Assembly (NCBI GenBank): GCA_016707605.1
Contig: JADJHJ010000012.1
Coordinates: 1-64,000, forward strand
Length of the DNA: 64,000 nt
Direction: 5' to 3'
Source: Candidatus Promineofilum glycogenicum
GTDB lineage: Bacteria > Chloroflexota > Anaerolineae > Promineifilales > Promineifilaceae
This document shows, one piece after another, positions 42,594 through 50,817 of the stretch. The notes beneath the pieces are model-generated. The model saw nothing but the letters and a program-made list of their open reading frames with translations, was not told where the DNA came from and ran no database searches. The position numbers and the translations under genes are program-made. The first letter of the stretch is position 1; each line of letters opens with the position of its first letter.

Positions 42594-44306
42594 ATGTTGA
42601 TGAGCGGCGGAGCCAAAGACGCTCTCCCTAACCCTCTCCCGGGGGGCGAGGGGACAAGCGGCCCTCTCCCTAACCCTCTCCCAAAGGGCGAGGGGACAGG
42701 CGGCCCTCTCCCTAGCCCTCTCGCGTGGGGCGAGGGGATACTCCTTCGCTCTCCTGCTCGCCTGCGCCTCGTCCTCGCCACGGCCATTACCCTGCTTGCC
42801 GCCGCCTTGCGCTTCCTGTACCTGGGTCACGACAGCTTGTGGTTCGACGAGGTGCTGACGCGGCAGACGGCCGCCGCCGGCTTCACCGCGGCGCTGGCCG
42901 TGCGCGATCACGTGCCGCTGCTCTACTGGCTGACCACAGCCGTATTGCGCCTCTTGCCGGAGCACGAAGTGACGTTGCGCCTCGTTTCGGCGCTGGCCGG
43001 GGTGCTGGCCGTGCCGCTCATGGTGGCTCTGGGCCGGGTGGTGCGACTGTCGGGGGCGGGCCTGTGGGCGGCGCTGCTGCTGGCCGTCTCCTCCTTCCAC
43101 ATTCGCTACTCGCAGGAGGCGCGCCACTATGCGCTGCTGCTGCTCTTCGGCCTGCTGGCGACGGTGCTGCTACTGCGGGCGCTGGAGCGCGGCCGGTCGC
43201 GCGATTGGCTGGCCTACGGCGTCGCCGCGGCGCTGGCTCTGCTGACCCACTACAGCGCCTGGATGCTATTATTGGCGCAAGCGGCGCTGGTGGCCGGCTG
43301 GCTGCTCGGCCGGCTGCGGGCCGGGGAGCGCGGCGCGGCGGCGCGGCTGGCCCCGGCGGTGGTCGTCGTCGGCCTGACCCTGCTGCTGCTGGCTCCCGGC
43401 GCGGCCGAGGCTATCCGCGCCAACACCGCCGCCGCCGCGGGCACGACGCCCGCCGCGCCGCTGGGCGTCTGGCTGCGGGCGCTGGGGCTGGAGTTCGGTT
43501 TCTTCCGGCTCGGCCCGGCACTGGCGTTGGGCGTGTTGGCCGTCGTTGGGGCGGTCGTTCTGGTGCGGCGGCGGCCGGCGGCGGCGGCCGTGCTGGTCGT
43601 GTCGGCCGTTGCGCCGGTGCTGCTTATTCAAGCGTTGGGCATTACCCGCTTTGCTCTGCCGAAGTACGTCATCTATTTGTTGCCGATCTATCTGTTGGCG
43701 GCCGGCGTGGGGATTTCGGCTCTCGTGAGTTGGTGGTCGTTGGTCGTTGGTGGCGCTTCGGAGAGTGGGTGGCGGCGGGCGACGGCGGGCGGTTCGTTTG
43801 CTGTGGCGGCGGCGTTGCTGCTGGTCGCCGGGCCGGCGGTGGCGTCGGAGTACGCGCAGATGGTTCACGACTGGCGCAGCGCGGCGGCGGCGCTGGGCGC
43901 GGCCGGGCCGGGGGATGTGGTGCTGGCTGTAGCCCTGGACACCGGCGACGGCTTCAACGCCGCGGGGGTGATGGCCCCGGTTTATCTCGATCCCGGCTTC
44001 CGGCTGCTGGATGGGAACCATTTGACGGCGGCCGAGTTGGAGGCGCTTGCAGGGGCACAGGGGCGGGTTTCGGCGCTAGTGCTCAACCTGTTTGCGCCGG
44101 TCGCGGTTAACGATGCGCGGTGGGTAGCGACTAATCATCAGGGGTCGTTGTATAGTTTGGCGCGGGTTGGGGCGGGGAGGGACGACGTGCGACGCACTGG
44201 GGAAAGTGCGACGCACGAGGGAGGAGACGTGCGGACGCCACGGAAAGTGCGTCGCACGAAGATGGCGACGTTTTGGAGCAGATCGCGGCGCTGTATGGGC
44301 AGTTGA
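42594..44306 (+). CDS. GT39/ArnT-like membrane glycosyltransferase with repeat-encoded N and C termini
   Basis: About 570 residues. The N-terminal ~45 residues contain three LPNPLPxGEG units encoded by a repeated DNA element. Then comes the GT-C core: FLYLGHDSLWFDEVLTRQTAAAGF (DSLWFDE, acidic loop of PMT/ArnT-like enzymes), HYALLLLFGLLATVLLLRAL, and about nine TM segments with SSFHIRYSQEARHYAL typical of GT39 family members. It should transfer a sugar from a polyprenyl-phosphate donor outside the membrane. The last ~45 residues (RDDVRRTGESATHEGG...) are read from the GTGCGACGCAC repeat; the original C terminus probably continued into the frame at 44273-45052. Confidence 0.85.
   Translation: MLMSGGAKDALPNPLPGGEGTSGPLPNPLPKGEGTGGPLPSPLAWGEGILLRSPARLRLVLATAITLLAAALRFLYLGHDSLWFDEVLTRQTAAAGFTAALAVRDHVPLLYWLTTAVLRLLPEHEVTLRLVSALAGVLAVPLMVALGRVVRLSGAGLWAALLLAVSSFHIRYSQEARHYALLLLFGLLATVLLLRALERGRSRDWLAYGVAAALALLTHYSAWMLLLAQAALVAGWLLGRLRAGERGAAARLAPAVVVVGLTLLLLAPGAAEAIRANTAAAAGTTPAAPLGVWLRALGLEFGFFRLGPALALGVLAVVGAVVLVRRRPAAAAVLVVSAVAPVLLIQALGITRFALPKYVIYLLPIYLLAAGVGISALVSWWSLVVGGASESGWRRATAGGSFAVAAALLLVAGPAVASEYAQMVHDWRSAAAALGAAGPGDVVLAVALDTGDGFNAAGVMAPVYLDPGFRLLDGNHLTAAELEALAGAQGRVSALVLNLFAPVAVNDARWVATNHQGSLYSLARVGAGRDDVRRTGESATHEGGDVRTPRKVRRTKMATFWSRSRRCMGS
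42621..42741. repeat. three tandem CTCTCCCTAACCCTCTCCC-type palindromic units inside a gene
   Basis: Units of about 40 bp, each with CCTCTCCC near GGCGAGGGG. In frame they encode LPNPLP(x)GEG. Copies also lie in the large cyclase gene (15600-15655) and upstream of pyrC (53549-53590). Confidence 0.85.
44185..44262. repeat. GTGCGACGCAC repeat inside the GT39-like reading frame
   Basis: Several GTGCGACGCAC / GTGCGTCGCAC palindromes spaced by AAAG-type linkers, the same family as 51443-51600, 54669-54960 and 58526-59003. The frame of the downstream domain differs from that of the enzyme across this element. Confidence 0.85.
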
Positions 44307-45052
44307 TCCCGCAGGCTGTGCCGGCGGCGGCTTGCGATCTGTCGCTGCGGCTGGTTCACGTGCAACTGGCGCGGGGGGCGACCGAGGCGGCCGAATTGGC
44401 GCTGGCCGGTCGCGCCGCCGACTGCCCGATCAACGCTGATGTCCGGGCGGCAACGACCGCCCTGCGCCACGCCCAGTTAGATGCCGCACTGACGGTGGGC
44501 GACACGACCGCGGCCGACCGGCTGGCCGCGTCGCTGCTGGCCGACGACCCGCGCGACGCGGCGGCGCTGGCCGTGCTAACGGTGGCCGACGTGCTGGCCC
44601 TCTTCGCTGCCGAGGCGTTGCATGTTAACGCCTCTACTTCCCCGGAGCCGGTGGAGGTGCGTCGCTTCACCATGCCGACCGACGGCGACACGGCCGATGT
44701 GCTATTCACGCACCCACCGGCGGCGGTCACGTTCACTGCGACGCTGCCGGAAGAACCAACAACACTCCAATTTCGCGTAGCCAATGATCCCCAGAGCTGG
44801 GAGTGGGGCGGCGACGGGGTGACGTTCATCGTCGTGGCTCAGCCGGCGGGCGGGGTGACGCGCGAACTCTACCGGCGGCACATCGGCAATGGCGCGGCCG
44901 ACCGCGGCTGGCACGCCATTGCCCTGCCACTGGACGACTTCGCCGGGCAAACGGTGACGTTCACCCTGAGCACCGAGAGCGGCCCGGCCGGCGACGGCAC
45001 GGGCGACTGGGCGGGGTGGGACTCGCCGCGGATTGTGCGGAGCGTCCGCTAG
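44273..45052 (+). CDS. soluble extracellular-type domain, probable C-terminal part of the preceding glycosyltransferase
   Basis: About 260 residues from a TTG (44273) without a Shine-Dalgarno; the frame is open upstream to EDGDVLEQIAALYGQL. A TPR-like helical part (LRLVHVQLARGATEAAELALAGRAADC) is followed by a beta-sandwich (FRVANDPQSWEWGGDGVTFIVVAQ ... WHAIALPLDDFAGQTVTFTLSTESG) resembling carbohydrate-binding folds. Such C-terminal modules occur on GT39-like proteins of this lineage, so the simplest reading is one gene split by an indel at the GTGCGACGCAC repeat. Confidence 0.55.
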   Translation: MEQIAALYGQLIPQAVPAAACDLSLRLVHVQLARGATEAAELALAGRAADCPINADVRAATTALRHAQLDAALTVGDTTAADRLAASLLADDPRDAAALAVLTVADVLALFAAEALHVNASTSPEPVEVRRFTMPTDGDTADVLFTHPPAAVTFTATLPEEPTTLQFRVANDPQSWEWGGDGVTFIVVAQPAGGVTRELYRRHIGNGAADRGWHAIALPLDDFAGQTVTFTLSTESGPAGDGTGDWAGWDSPRIVRSVR

Positions 45053-45097
45053 TTGGCCGCGGTGAAGGGCACGAAGGTCACGCCGCCGGAGTCGGCG

Positions 45098-45790
45098 TCA
45101 CTCCGGCGGCAGGCCAGCCAGTAATGAGCGCACCTGCGCTGCCGCTTCGGCCGACAGCCCACGAATCTCCATCAAAGTCAACAGCGGGTCGCGCTCCTCC
45201 GCTTCCCACAGCCACGCCGGATTGAGCCAGAAGCCGACCAGCACCGACGACTCGACCCGCGCGTCGTCTTCGGTGGCGAACAGTTCATAGCGCCCCTCGG
45301 CCACCAGGCGGAAGAAGTCGGCCCGGCGGCGGCCGTCGCGCGGGTCAATTACCCAGTACTCGCGCACGCCGGCCGCGGCGTACTCGTGGTACTTCTCGTC
45401 CCGGTCACGTCGCACGCTGTCGTCGGAGACGATCTCTACCACCAGGTCGGCCGGGCCAGCCAGTAACTTTTCGGTGCGCCGGGCGCTGTGTTCTGTTGAC
45501 AGGAACAATAAATCAGGCTCTCTAACCGACCGAGGCGTAACCCGCATTGCATAGGGAGCAAGCCGGACAGTGCCCAGCCCCATCAACTTCACGTAAAGGT
45601 TGATGAGGTGATTGAGGAAGTTCAGCAATCCCTGGTGTGTGTCACTGGCAGGCATGAATTCAATTACCTCTCCATTGACCCATTCTGCATAGCGATCGGT
45701 CGTAGAGGCCATAAACTCGTCAAATGACACGCGTTTTCGCGCGCGACGCGTTGCCGGATCGGGGCGCGCCTTCTCAAGTACAGGGTTCAT
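45098..45790 (-). CDS. Uma2 family (DUF820) PD-(D/E)XK-fold protein
   Basis: 230 residues with GGGAG eight bases before the ATG. Conserved elements: YAEWVNGEVIEFMPASDTHQ near the N terminus, VREPDLLFLS (Asp), GPADLVVEIVSDDSVRRDRDEKYHEYAAAGVREYWVIDPRDG (Glu, Lys). The fold is that of restriction-type nucleases; Uma2 proteins are very abundant in Chloroflexota and Cyanobacteria and their function is unresolved. Monocistronic. Confidence 0.93.
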   Translation of the reverse strand: MNPVLEKARPDPATRRARKRVSFDEFMASTTDRYAEWVNGEVIEFMPASDTHQGLLNFLNHLINLYVKLMGLGTVRLAPYAMRVTPRSVREPDLLFLSTEHSARRTEKLLAGPADLVVEIVSDDSVRRDRDEKYHEYAAAGVREYWVIDPRDGRRRADFFRLVAEGRYELFATEDDARVESSVLVGFWLNPAWLWEAEERDPLLTLMEIRGLSAEAAAQVRSLLAGLPPE

Positions 45791-45867
45791 CGCCGTTTCT
45801 CCCGGTGGACAGTTGACAGTGGTCGTTGTCAGTTGCCAGCAGTCACTCCCTTCATTCCCAATTTCGA

Positions 45868-46812
45868 CTACAATGCCGGCGGCAAAATATCGTGCACCCC
45901 CGCCGCCGCCGGGTCAATGTCGCCGCGGGCCAACCCGCCGGCGTCGCTGTCGGGCAGGGCGTCAGCCCCGGCCACCTGGGCCGGCTTGGGATCGGGCGCA
46001 GGCTTCATCTCGTCCTTGGGCGACACAGAGATGCCGGGGGTCATTGTCGTCGCTGGGTCGGTCATGACCGCCGCCGCTTCAGGGCTGATAGTCATTTCGA
46101 TCTCTTCTTCGTCGGTCAGGGTCAGCCCCTCGTCGTCAGTCAGGGTGATAGGCTCGCCAACGGTCAGGTTTAGCGGTGCGTCGGCCGTCTCATACTCCGT
46201 CTGGCGCGCCTGCCCGGTCAGCGACTCGGCCCGCTCTACAGCCATCGCTGTCGCTCCGGCGATAGCCCCCTCAGCCTGATTGGCCAGGATGCTGGCCGCG
46301 CCGGAGATGTTGCCCGCCTGGAGTTGCTTCATAAAGTCCGTCTCGCGGGCGAACGGCTCGGTCTGCGTCTGCCCGCCTAACTCCTTCATCAGCGTCAGGA
46401 CGGTGTGGGCCACTTCGTCGCCGGCGATGGCCACGGCCGCGCCGGTGGCTTCGTCCAGCGCCGCGCCGATGGCCGCCAGGCGCGGGTCGGGAATGCCGGT
46501 GTCAAGCTTCTTGGCCGCCACGCCGCCCAGCAGCGCGCCCAAGGCGGCCGAGCCGAAGACGCCGCGCTTGCGACTAAGCAGGCCGACCAGCCCGCCGGCC
46601 AGCGCCCCGGCCGCCGCGCCCTGCTTGCCGCCCAAATCGGCCGTCTCGCGGATGGTCAGGTCGCCGTCGGCGTCCTTGCCGACGTAGGCCGCGGCGGGCA
46701 GGGCGGCGCGGTTGCCGCGATACTGGGCCAGCAGCCGGTTGACGGCCGCGGCGGCAGTGGCTTCGTCGGTGAAGGTGGCGATGACGAGTTGGAATCCGGT
46801 CTGTTCGGTCAT
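45868..46812 (-). CDS. DUF1269-like protein with glycine-zipper segment and acidic tail
   Basis: 314 residues. The N-terminal ~60 residues (FQLVIATFTDEATAAAAVNRLLAQY ... AAYVGKDADGDLTIRET) resemble DUF1269 stress-type proteins. A Gly/Ala-rich membrane-interacting segment (GAAAGALAGGLVGLLS ... GSAALGALLGGVAAKKL) follows. The region around residue 110-150 (LAAIGAALDEATGAAVAIAGD) fits the same family. The C-terminal 120 residues are Asp/Glu/Pro/Thr-rich and likely disordered. Role unknown; relatives are associated with general stress. GGGAG precedes the ATG. Confidence 0.7.
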   Translation of the reverse strand: MTEQTGFQLVIATFTDEATAAAAVNRLLAQYRGNRAALPAAAYVGKDADGDLTIRETADLGGKQGAAAGALAGGLVGLLSRKRGVFGSAALGALLGGVAAKKLDTGIPDPRLAAIGAALDEATGAAVAIAGDEVAHTVLTLMKELGGQTQTEPFARETDFMKQLQAGNISGAASILANQAEGAIAGATAMAVERAESLTGQARQTEYETADAPLNLTVGEPITLTDDEGLTLTDEEEIEMTISPEAAAVMTDPATTMTPGISVSPKDEMKPAPDPKPAQVAGADALPDSDAGGLARGDIDPAAAGVHDILPPAL

Positions 46813-46884
46813 AACGTTCTCCCTTGCATGAATTAGGCGCGTTTGACAGCAAGCGACCCACCGCGGGGCCGCCGCTCTATGGGG

Positions 46885-47391
46885 CTATTCGGCCGAGGGC
46901 GGCTGGCGTTCCTTCACCCGAGCGGGCAGGCTTTCCAGCCCTTCGGCCTGGGCTACGTAAAGGCGATGACGCCCTTTGTCAACCTCGTAGTGGCGGCCGT
47001 CTTTGGCCACGGTGACGGGGTCGCTGCCATAGAACGAGTCGTACACCTTCGTGTAGCCGTTCTTGGCCGGATCAAGACCTTGCTGCTGGTCGAGACTCTG
47101 GAAGTAATCGCGCTCTTTGCCCGCGCCCACCGCCGGCCGCACTGTATCTTCGAGCTTGTGCACACCGTCGGCGATCTGGGCATAGGAGTCGCTGCGAGGG
47201 TCCTGCTGGTCATACAGATGCTCGCCGCGCAAGTCGATGCGATTGAGCGGCACGTCCTGGATACCCCGGTCGATCCACTCCGCCTTTTCGGCCGGCTCGA
47301 CACCCTGCATGGCGCGCATCCCTTCGCCGCCCAGGCGTCGGGGCGGCTGGCTGTCCTGGAAATCTGGCGGTTTGTCCTTCACATCATTCAT
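46885..47391 (-). CDS. hypothetical protein with ParB-fold-like C-terminal segment
   Basis: 168 residues from ATG 47391. The second half contains YDSFYGSDPVTVAKDGRHYEV, then DKGRHRLYVAQAEGLESLPARV, which resembles the I-x-D-G-x-H-R-x-x-A element of ParB/sulfiredoxin-fold domains; similar domains occur in polymorphic toxins. The first half (WIDRGIQDVPLNRIDLRGEHLYDQQD) is unrecognised. It lies upstream of the DUF1269-like gene in the same direction with an 70-bp gap. Confidence 0.55.
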   Translation of the reverse strand: MNDVKDKPPDFQDSQPPRRLGGEGMRAMQGVEPAEKAEWIDRGIQDVPLNRIDLRGEHLYDQQDPRSDSYAQIADGVHKLEDTVRPAVGAGKERDYFQSLDQQQGLDPAKNGYTKVYDSFYGSDPVTVAKDGRHYEVDKGRHRLYVAQAEGLESLPARVKERQPPSAE

Positions 47392-47402
47392 TGGCAATCG
47401 GC

Positions 47403-47428
47403 GTAGCGGGCGAACTATAGCCCGCTAC
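47403..47428. repeat. short GTAGC hairpin
   Basis: GTAGCGGGC and GCCCGCTAC (9-bp perfect arms) around an 8-base loop, just upstream of the ParB-fold-like gene's start. It is a minimal version of the GTAGC family. Confidence 0.6.
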
Positions 47429-47486
47429 AATGTGGCTTAGTATAGCACAGAGCACGCCAGCCCTTTATGAGCAAATAGGACGGTGC

Positions 47487-47516
47487 TTGACATGCCCATC
47501 TTATCCCTGCTATACT
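47487..47516 (+). promoter_or_regulatory. strong sigma-70-type promoter of the DEAD-box helicase gene
   Basis: TTGACA (47487-47492), an 18-bp spacer and TATACT (47511-47516). It is the best consensus match in the window. The transcript would have a leader of about 105 nt before the GTG at 47626, which is compatible with cold-shock-type leader control. Confidence 0.75.
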
Positions 47517-47625
47517 GCTCCCCGGCGTCGCGGCCAGAGTGCCGGGCGCACATACACATAACGCAGACTTATCAACATCGGCTGGGAGTGCGACTTGGCT
47601 CGGTGAAGTCCAAGGAGTATTCTCA

Positions 47626-48864
47626 GTGAAGTTTCAAGACTTTTCTCTCGACGCGCGTATCGAGGCCGGCATCCACGACGCCGGTTACGCGACGCCGACC
47701 CCCATTCAGGAACAAGGTATCCCCGTCGTCCTGCAAGGCCGCGACATGTTCGGCCTGGCCCAGACGGGCACGGGCAAGACGGCGGCCTTCATGCTGCCCA
47801 TCTTGCAGCGCTTGACGCGCGGCCCGTTGCGCCAGACGCGGGTGCTCATCATCGCCCCGACGCGCGAACTGGCCGAGCAGATTCACCAGACGGCCGTCGT
47901 GCTGGGCCGCCACACCAAGATCCGCAGCGCCGCCGTCTATGGCGGCGTGGGCAAGGGGCCGCAGATCGCCGCCCTGCAGCGCGGCACGGAGATCATCGTC
48001 GCCTGCCCCGGCCGCCTGCTCGACCACATCCACGCCGGCGACGTTGACCTGAGCCACATCGAAGTGCTGGTGCTCGACGAGGCCGACCGGATGCTGGACA
48101 TGGGCTTCTTGCCCGACATCCGCCGCATCCTGAAGCACGTGCCGGCCCAGCGCCAGACGATGCTCTTCTCGGCCACCATGCCGCCCGACATCCGCAGCCT
48201 GGCCGACAGCATCCTGACCGACCCGGCCACGGTGCAGGTGGACGTCATCGCCCCGGCCAAGACCGTCTCCCACGCCCTCTACCCGGTGCCGGAGACGCTG
48301 AAGGGCAAGCTGCTGCACGCCCTGCTGGAGCAGACGGCCACGTCGCGCGTGCTGGTCTTCACCCGCACCAAGCACCGCGCCAAGCGGCTGGCCCAAGATT
48401 TGGACAAACGCGGCTACCGTGTGGCTGCGCTGCAAGGCAACCTGTCGCAGAACCGGCGGCAGGAGGCCATGGACGGCTTCCGCGGCGGCAAGTACGACAT
48501 CATGGTGGCGACCGACATCGCCGCCCGCGGCATCGACGTCAGCCTGATCTCCCACGTCATCAACTACGACATGCCCGACACGGTCGACGCCTACACCCAC
48601 CGCATCGGCCGCACCGGCCGGGCCGAGGCCACGGGCGAGGCCGTCACCTTCGCCGTGCAGGACGACGAGCCGATGGTGCGCGACATCGAGCGCGTGCTGG
48701 GCAAGCCCATCGAGCGGCGGCGACTGAGTGGCTTCGACTACGGCAGCTTTGCCCCGGAGAGCCAGCAGCCCGCGCCCAAGAAGAGCGTCTACCGTTCGCG
48801 CGGCTTCCACAGCCAGGCCCGCGGCGGCCTGCCCCCCGCAGCCCCGCCGCTAAGAAGGGATTAG
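47626..48864 (+). CDS. DEAD-box ATP-dependent RNA helicase (RhlE-like)
   Basis: 412 residues from GTG 47626, chosen because AAGGAG lies eight bases upstream and the protein then starts VKFQDFSLDARIEAGIHDAGY like other RhlE/CshA proteins. Motifs: Q motif TPIQEQGIP, I AQTGTGKT, Ia APTRELAEQ, II VLDEADRMLDMGF, III SATMP, IV LVFTRTKHRAK, V ATDIAARGIDV, VI HRIGRTGRA. It unwinds RNA in ribosome assembly or mRNA decay. The short basic tail (PKKSVYRSRGFHSQARGG) ends at a TAG inside the GGATTAG heptamer repeat, so the natural tail may have been altered. Confidence 0.96.
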   Translation: MKFQDFSLDARIEAGIHDAGYATPTPIQEQGIPVVLQGRDMFGLAQTGTGKTAAFMLPILQRLTRGPLRQTRVLIIAPTRELAEQIHQTAVVLGRHTKIRSAAVYGGVGKGPQIAALQRGTEIIVACPGRLLDHIHAGDVDLSHIEVLVLDEADRMLDMGFLPDIRRILKHVPAQRQTMLFSATMPPDIRSLADSILTDPATVQVDVIAPAKTVSHALYPVPETLKGKLLHALLEQTATSRVLVFTRTKHRAKRLAQDLDKRGYRVAALQGNLSQNRRQEAMDGFRGGKYDIMVATDIAARGIDVSLISHVINYDMPDTVDAYTHRIGRTGRAEATGEAVTFAVQDDEPMVRDIERVLGKPIERRRLSGFDYGSFAPESQQPAPKKSVYRSRGFHSQARGGLPPAAPPLRRD

Positions 48865-48923
48865 GGATTAGGGAAGAGCGCTCTTCCCTAATCCCTAACC
48901 CCTAATCCCTAATCCCTAACTCC
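48855..48923. repeat. heptamer-armed palindrome (GGATTAG words) supplying the helicase stop codon
   Basis: Same words and same AAGAGC|GCTCTT centre as the 76-bp palindrome at 34905-34980, with an asymmetric right arm. The TAG of the first ATTAGGG word is the stop codon of the helicase gene. Confidence 0.88.
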
Positions 48924-49015
48924 TTCTTCCATGAGTAATACGTGGGCGGCTTTTTTGCCGCCGGGTTTTAGGTTATACTGTTGGCCCGAAAGTCCAACTA
49001 ACCGGAGGCGCTTGT

Positions 49016-50788
49016 TTGAAAAGCAAGATCGGTGCGTGGCGGGTGGGCCTACAACTGATTGTATTGTTAGGATTGGGCATTGCCGCCATTGCTCACGCCG
49101 ATGGCGCGACCGCGCCTAGTCTATGGTTCAGCCCCCTGGAAATCCATTTCGGCTCCGTGCCGATTGACGGCCGCGCCGAGCGCACGGTCGAAGTGCGCAA
49201 CCTGGGCAACGCGCCGCTGTCATTGAGCGGCGGCGAGGTCAATGCTCCGTTCAGCGTGGACTTTGCCACCTGCGCCGGAGCGGTGGCCGGCGGCGAGTCG
49301 TGCCACATCACCTACATCTTCGCGCCTAAGTCCGGCGGCGACTATGAGGCTCAATCGAGCGGCATCACCGACGCCGGGCCGTGGGGAGTCAAGCTCTCCG
49401 GTCGCGCCGCCGCGCCGGAGATCGTCGTCAGTCCGCGCTCGCTCGACTTCGGCCGCGGGCCGGTCGGCGGCGACTATCCGGCTCAGGTGGTCACCGTCAC
49501 CAACGTCGGCGGCGTGCCTGTCGGCGGGTTTGCCGCCTCGCCGGTTAGCGTGCCCTTTACCGGTGGCCTGGGCCAGTGTGCCAACGGCCTGCCGCCGGGC
49601 GCGTCGTGCCACATGACCTTCGACTTTGCGCCTGAAACGGCCGGCGTCTTCTACAAGAAGTGGACGGCGACGAGCGACGCCGGGCCGATCGAGATCGAGT
49701 TGCAGGGGCGCACCTATTCGGGCATCGCCGGCACCGGCCAGGGCGTCACCCCGCGCGCCATCGACTTCGGCCCGGTGCGGGTCGGCGATACGGTGCGGCA
49801 GACGATCACCTTCCAGAACTTTGACCCGGACTATCCTATCGTCAACTGGGACTTTTCGTGGATCGCCGATGACTCGACCATCGACTTCGACTACACAACC
49901 ACCTGCGGCGAGTCGCTGCCGGCGCTTGAGGCGTGCGAAGTGACGGTGCGCTACCGGCCGCGCTTCTTCGGCCCCGATCACGTCATCCTCAACGTGCTGA
50001 ACAGCCAGGGCATCATCGACATCCACCTCTGGGGCCAGGGCGCGGCGGCCGAGGTCGTGGCCGATTCGCCGGCCATCGACCTGGGTATGGCCGACGTGGG
50101 CGACCGCAGCGGCGAGCAGACCATTCGCTTCACCAATTTGGGTCACGGCCCGGCGGCCGTGCTGGGCCTGCAAAGCGCCCCGTCCTTCACGATCACCGAC
50201 AGCGATTGCGGCGACGAGCTGGCCGCCGGCGAGAGCTGCACCGCTGCGGTGCGCTTCGAGCCGGACGGCTACGGCCGCCGCGACGAGTCAATCGCCCTGT
50301 TGACCGGCGCGGAGACGGTTCCGGTGCGCGTGCTGGGCGGTATGATGACGCCAAAGTTGGCGCTCGATCTCTCCCCGGCGGTTGTCGACCCCGGTGACAC
50401 GATCACCCTGCGCCTGTCCTTCACCAACGACAACGCCGCCCAGGCCTTGTTTGAATTGGGGCTGAACGGCGAACTGCCCGCCGGCCTGGCCGTCTATGAG
50501 CAGACGCCGCAGCTTTCGCCCGATTGCGGCGCGCCGACGCTGTCCACCAGCCCGGCCGGCGACGACTTCTCGCTCAACGGCGCGACGCTGGCCGCCGGCC
50601 GCACCTGTGTGGTCGAGTTAGCGCTACACGCCGTCCTAACCGGCCTGTGGGAGTTCGACGCCGCCGCCCACAGCCACGCCGGGCCGAGCGCGCCCGACGG
50701 CGCGCAGGTGCGCATCACCGAAGAAGAGGATGGGCCGCCGCTGCAATTCTTCATCCCGGCTGTGGTGGGCGCGCCGGACGACAATTAG
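49016..50788 (+). CDS. exported protein with HYDIN/ASPM-like (choice-of-anchor D) Ig repeats
   Basis: 590 residues from TTG 49016 with GGAGG seven bases upstream. A signal peptide (VGLQLIVLLGLGIAAIAHA) is followed by four ~110-residue Ig-like repeats, each with a pattern like IHFGSVPIDGRAERTVEVRNLGNAPL ... CAGAVAGGESCHITYIFAP (paired Cys within each). A final DUF11-like domain is present (LSPAVVDPGDTITLRLSFTND). Repeat proteins of this type act in adhesion or as scaffolds outside the cell. The C-terminal PLQFFIPAVVG segment matches short C-terminal sorting-like ends common in Chloroflexota exported proteins. Confidence 0.85.
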   Translation: MKSKIGAWRVGLQLIVLLGLGIAAIAHADGATAPSLWFSPLEIHFGSVPIDGRAERTVEVRNLGNAPLSLSGGEVNAPFSVDFATCAGAVAGGESCHITYIFAPKSGGDYEAQSSGITDAGPWGVKLSGRAAAPEIVVSPRSLDFGRGPVGGDYPAQVVTVTNVGGVPVGGFAASPVSVPFTGGLGQCANGLPPGASCHMTFDFAPETAGVFYKKWTATSDAGPIEIELQGRTYSGIAGTGQGVTPRAIDFGPVRVGDTVRQTITFQNFDPDYPIVNWDFSWIADDSTIDFDYTTTCGESLPALEACEVTVRYRPRFFGPDHVILNVLNSQGIIDIHLWGQGAAAEVVADSPAIDLGMADVGDRSGEQTIRFTNLGHGPAAVLGLQSAPSFTITDSDCGDELAAGESCTAAVRFEPDGYGRRDESIALLTGAETVPVRVLGGMMTPKLALDLSPAVVDPGDTITLRLSFTNDNAAQALFELGLNGELPAGLAVYEQTPQLSPDCGAPTLSTSPAGDDFSLNGATLAAGRTCVVELALHAVLTGLWEFDAAAHSHAGPSAPDGAQVRITEEEDGPPLQFFIPAVVGAPDDN

Positions 50789-50817
50789 CCCGGCGACCGC
50801 GCCGTGGAGGGTTTGCT

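Noticed and set aside
44273..45052. Independent gene with TTG start
   Set aside because: No ribosome site; the frame is open upstream and the sequence reads as a continuation of the GT39-like protein, so it is listed only as a probable detached part.
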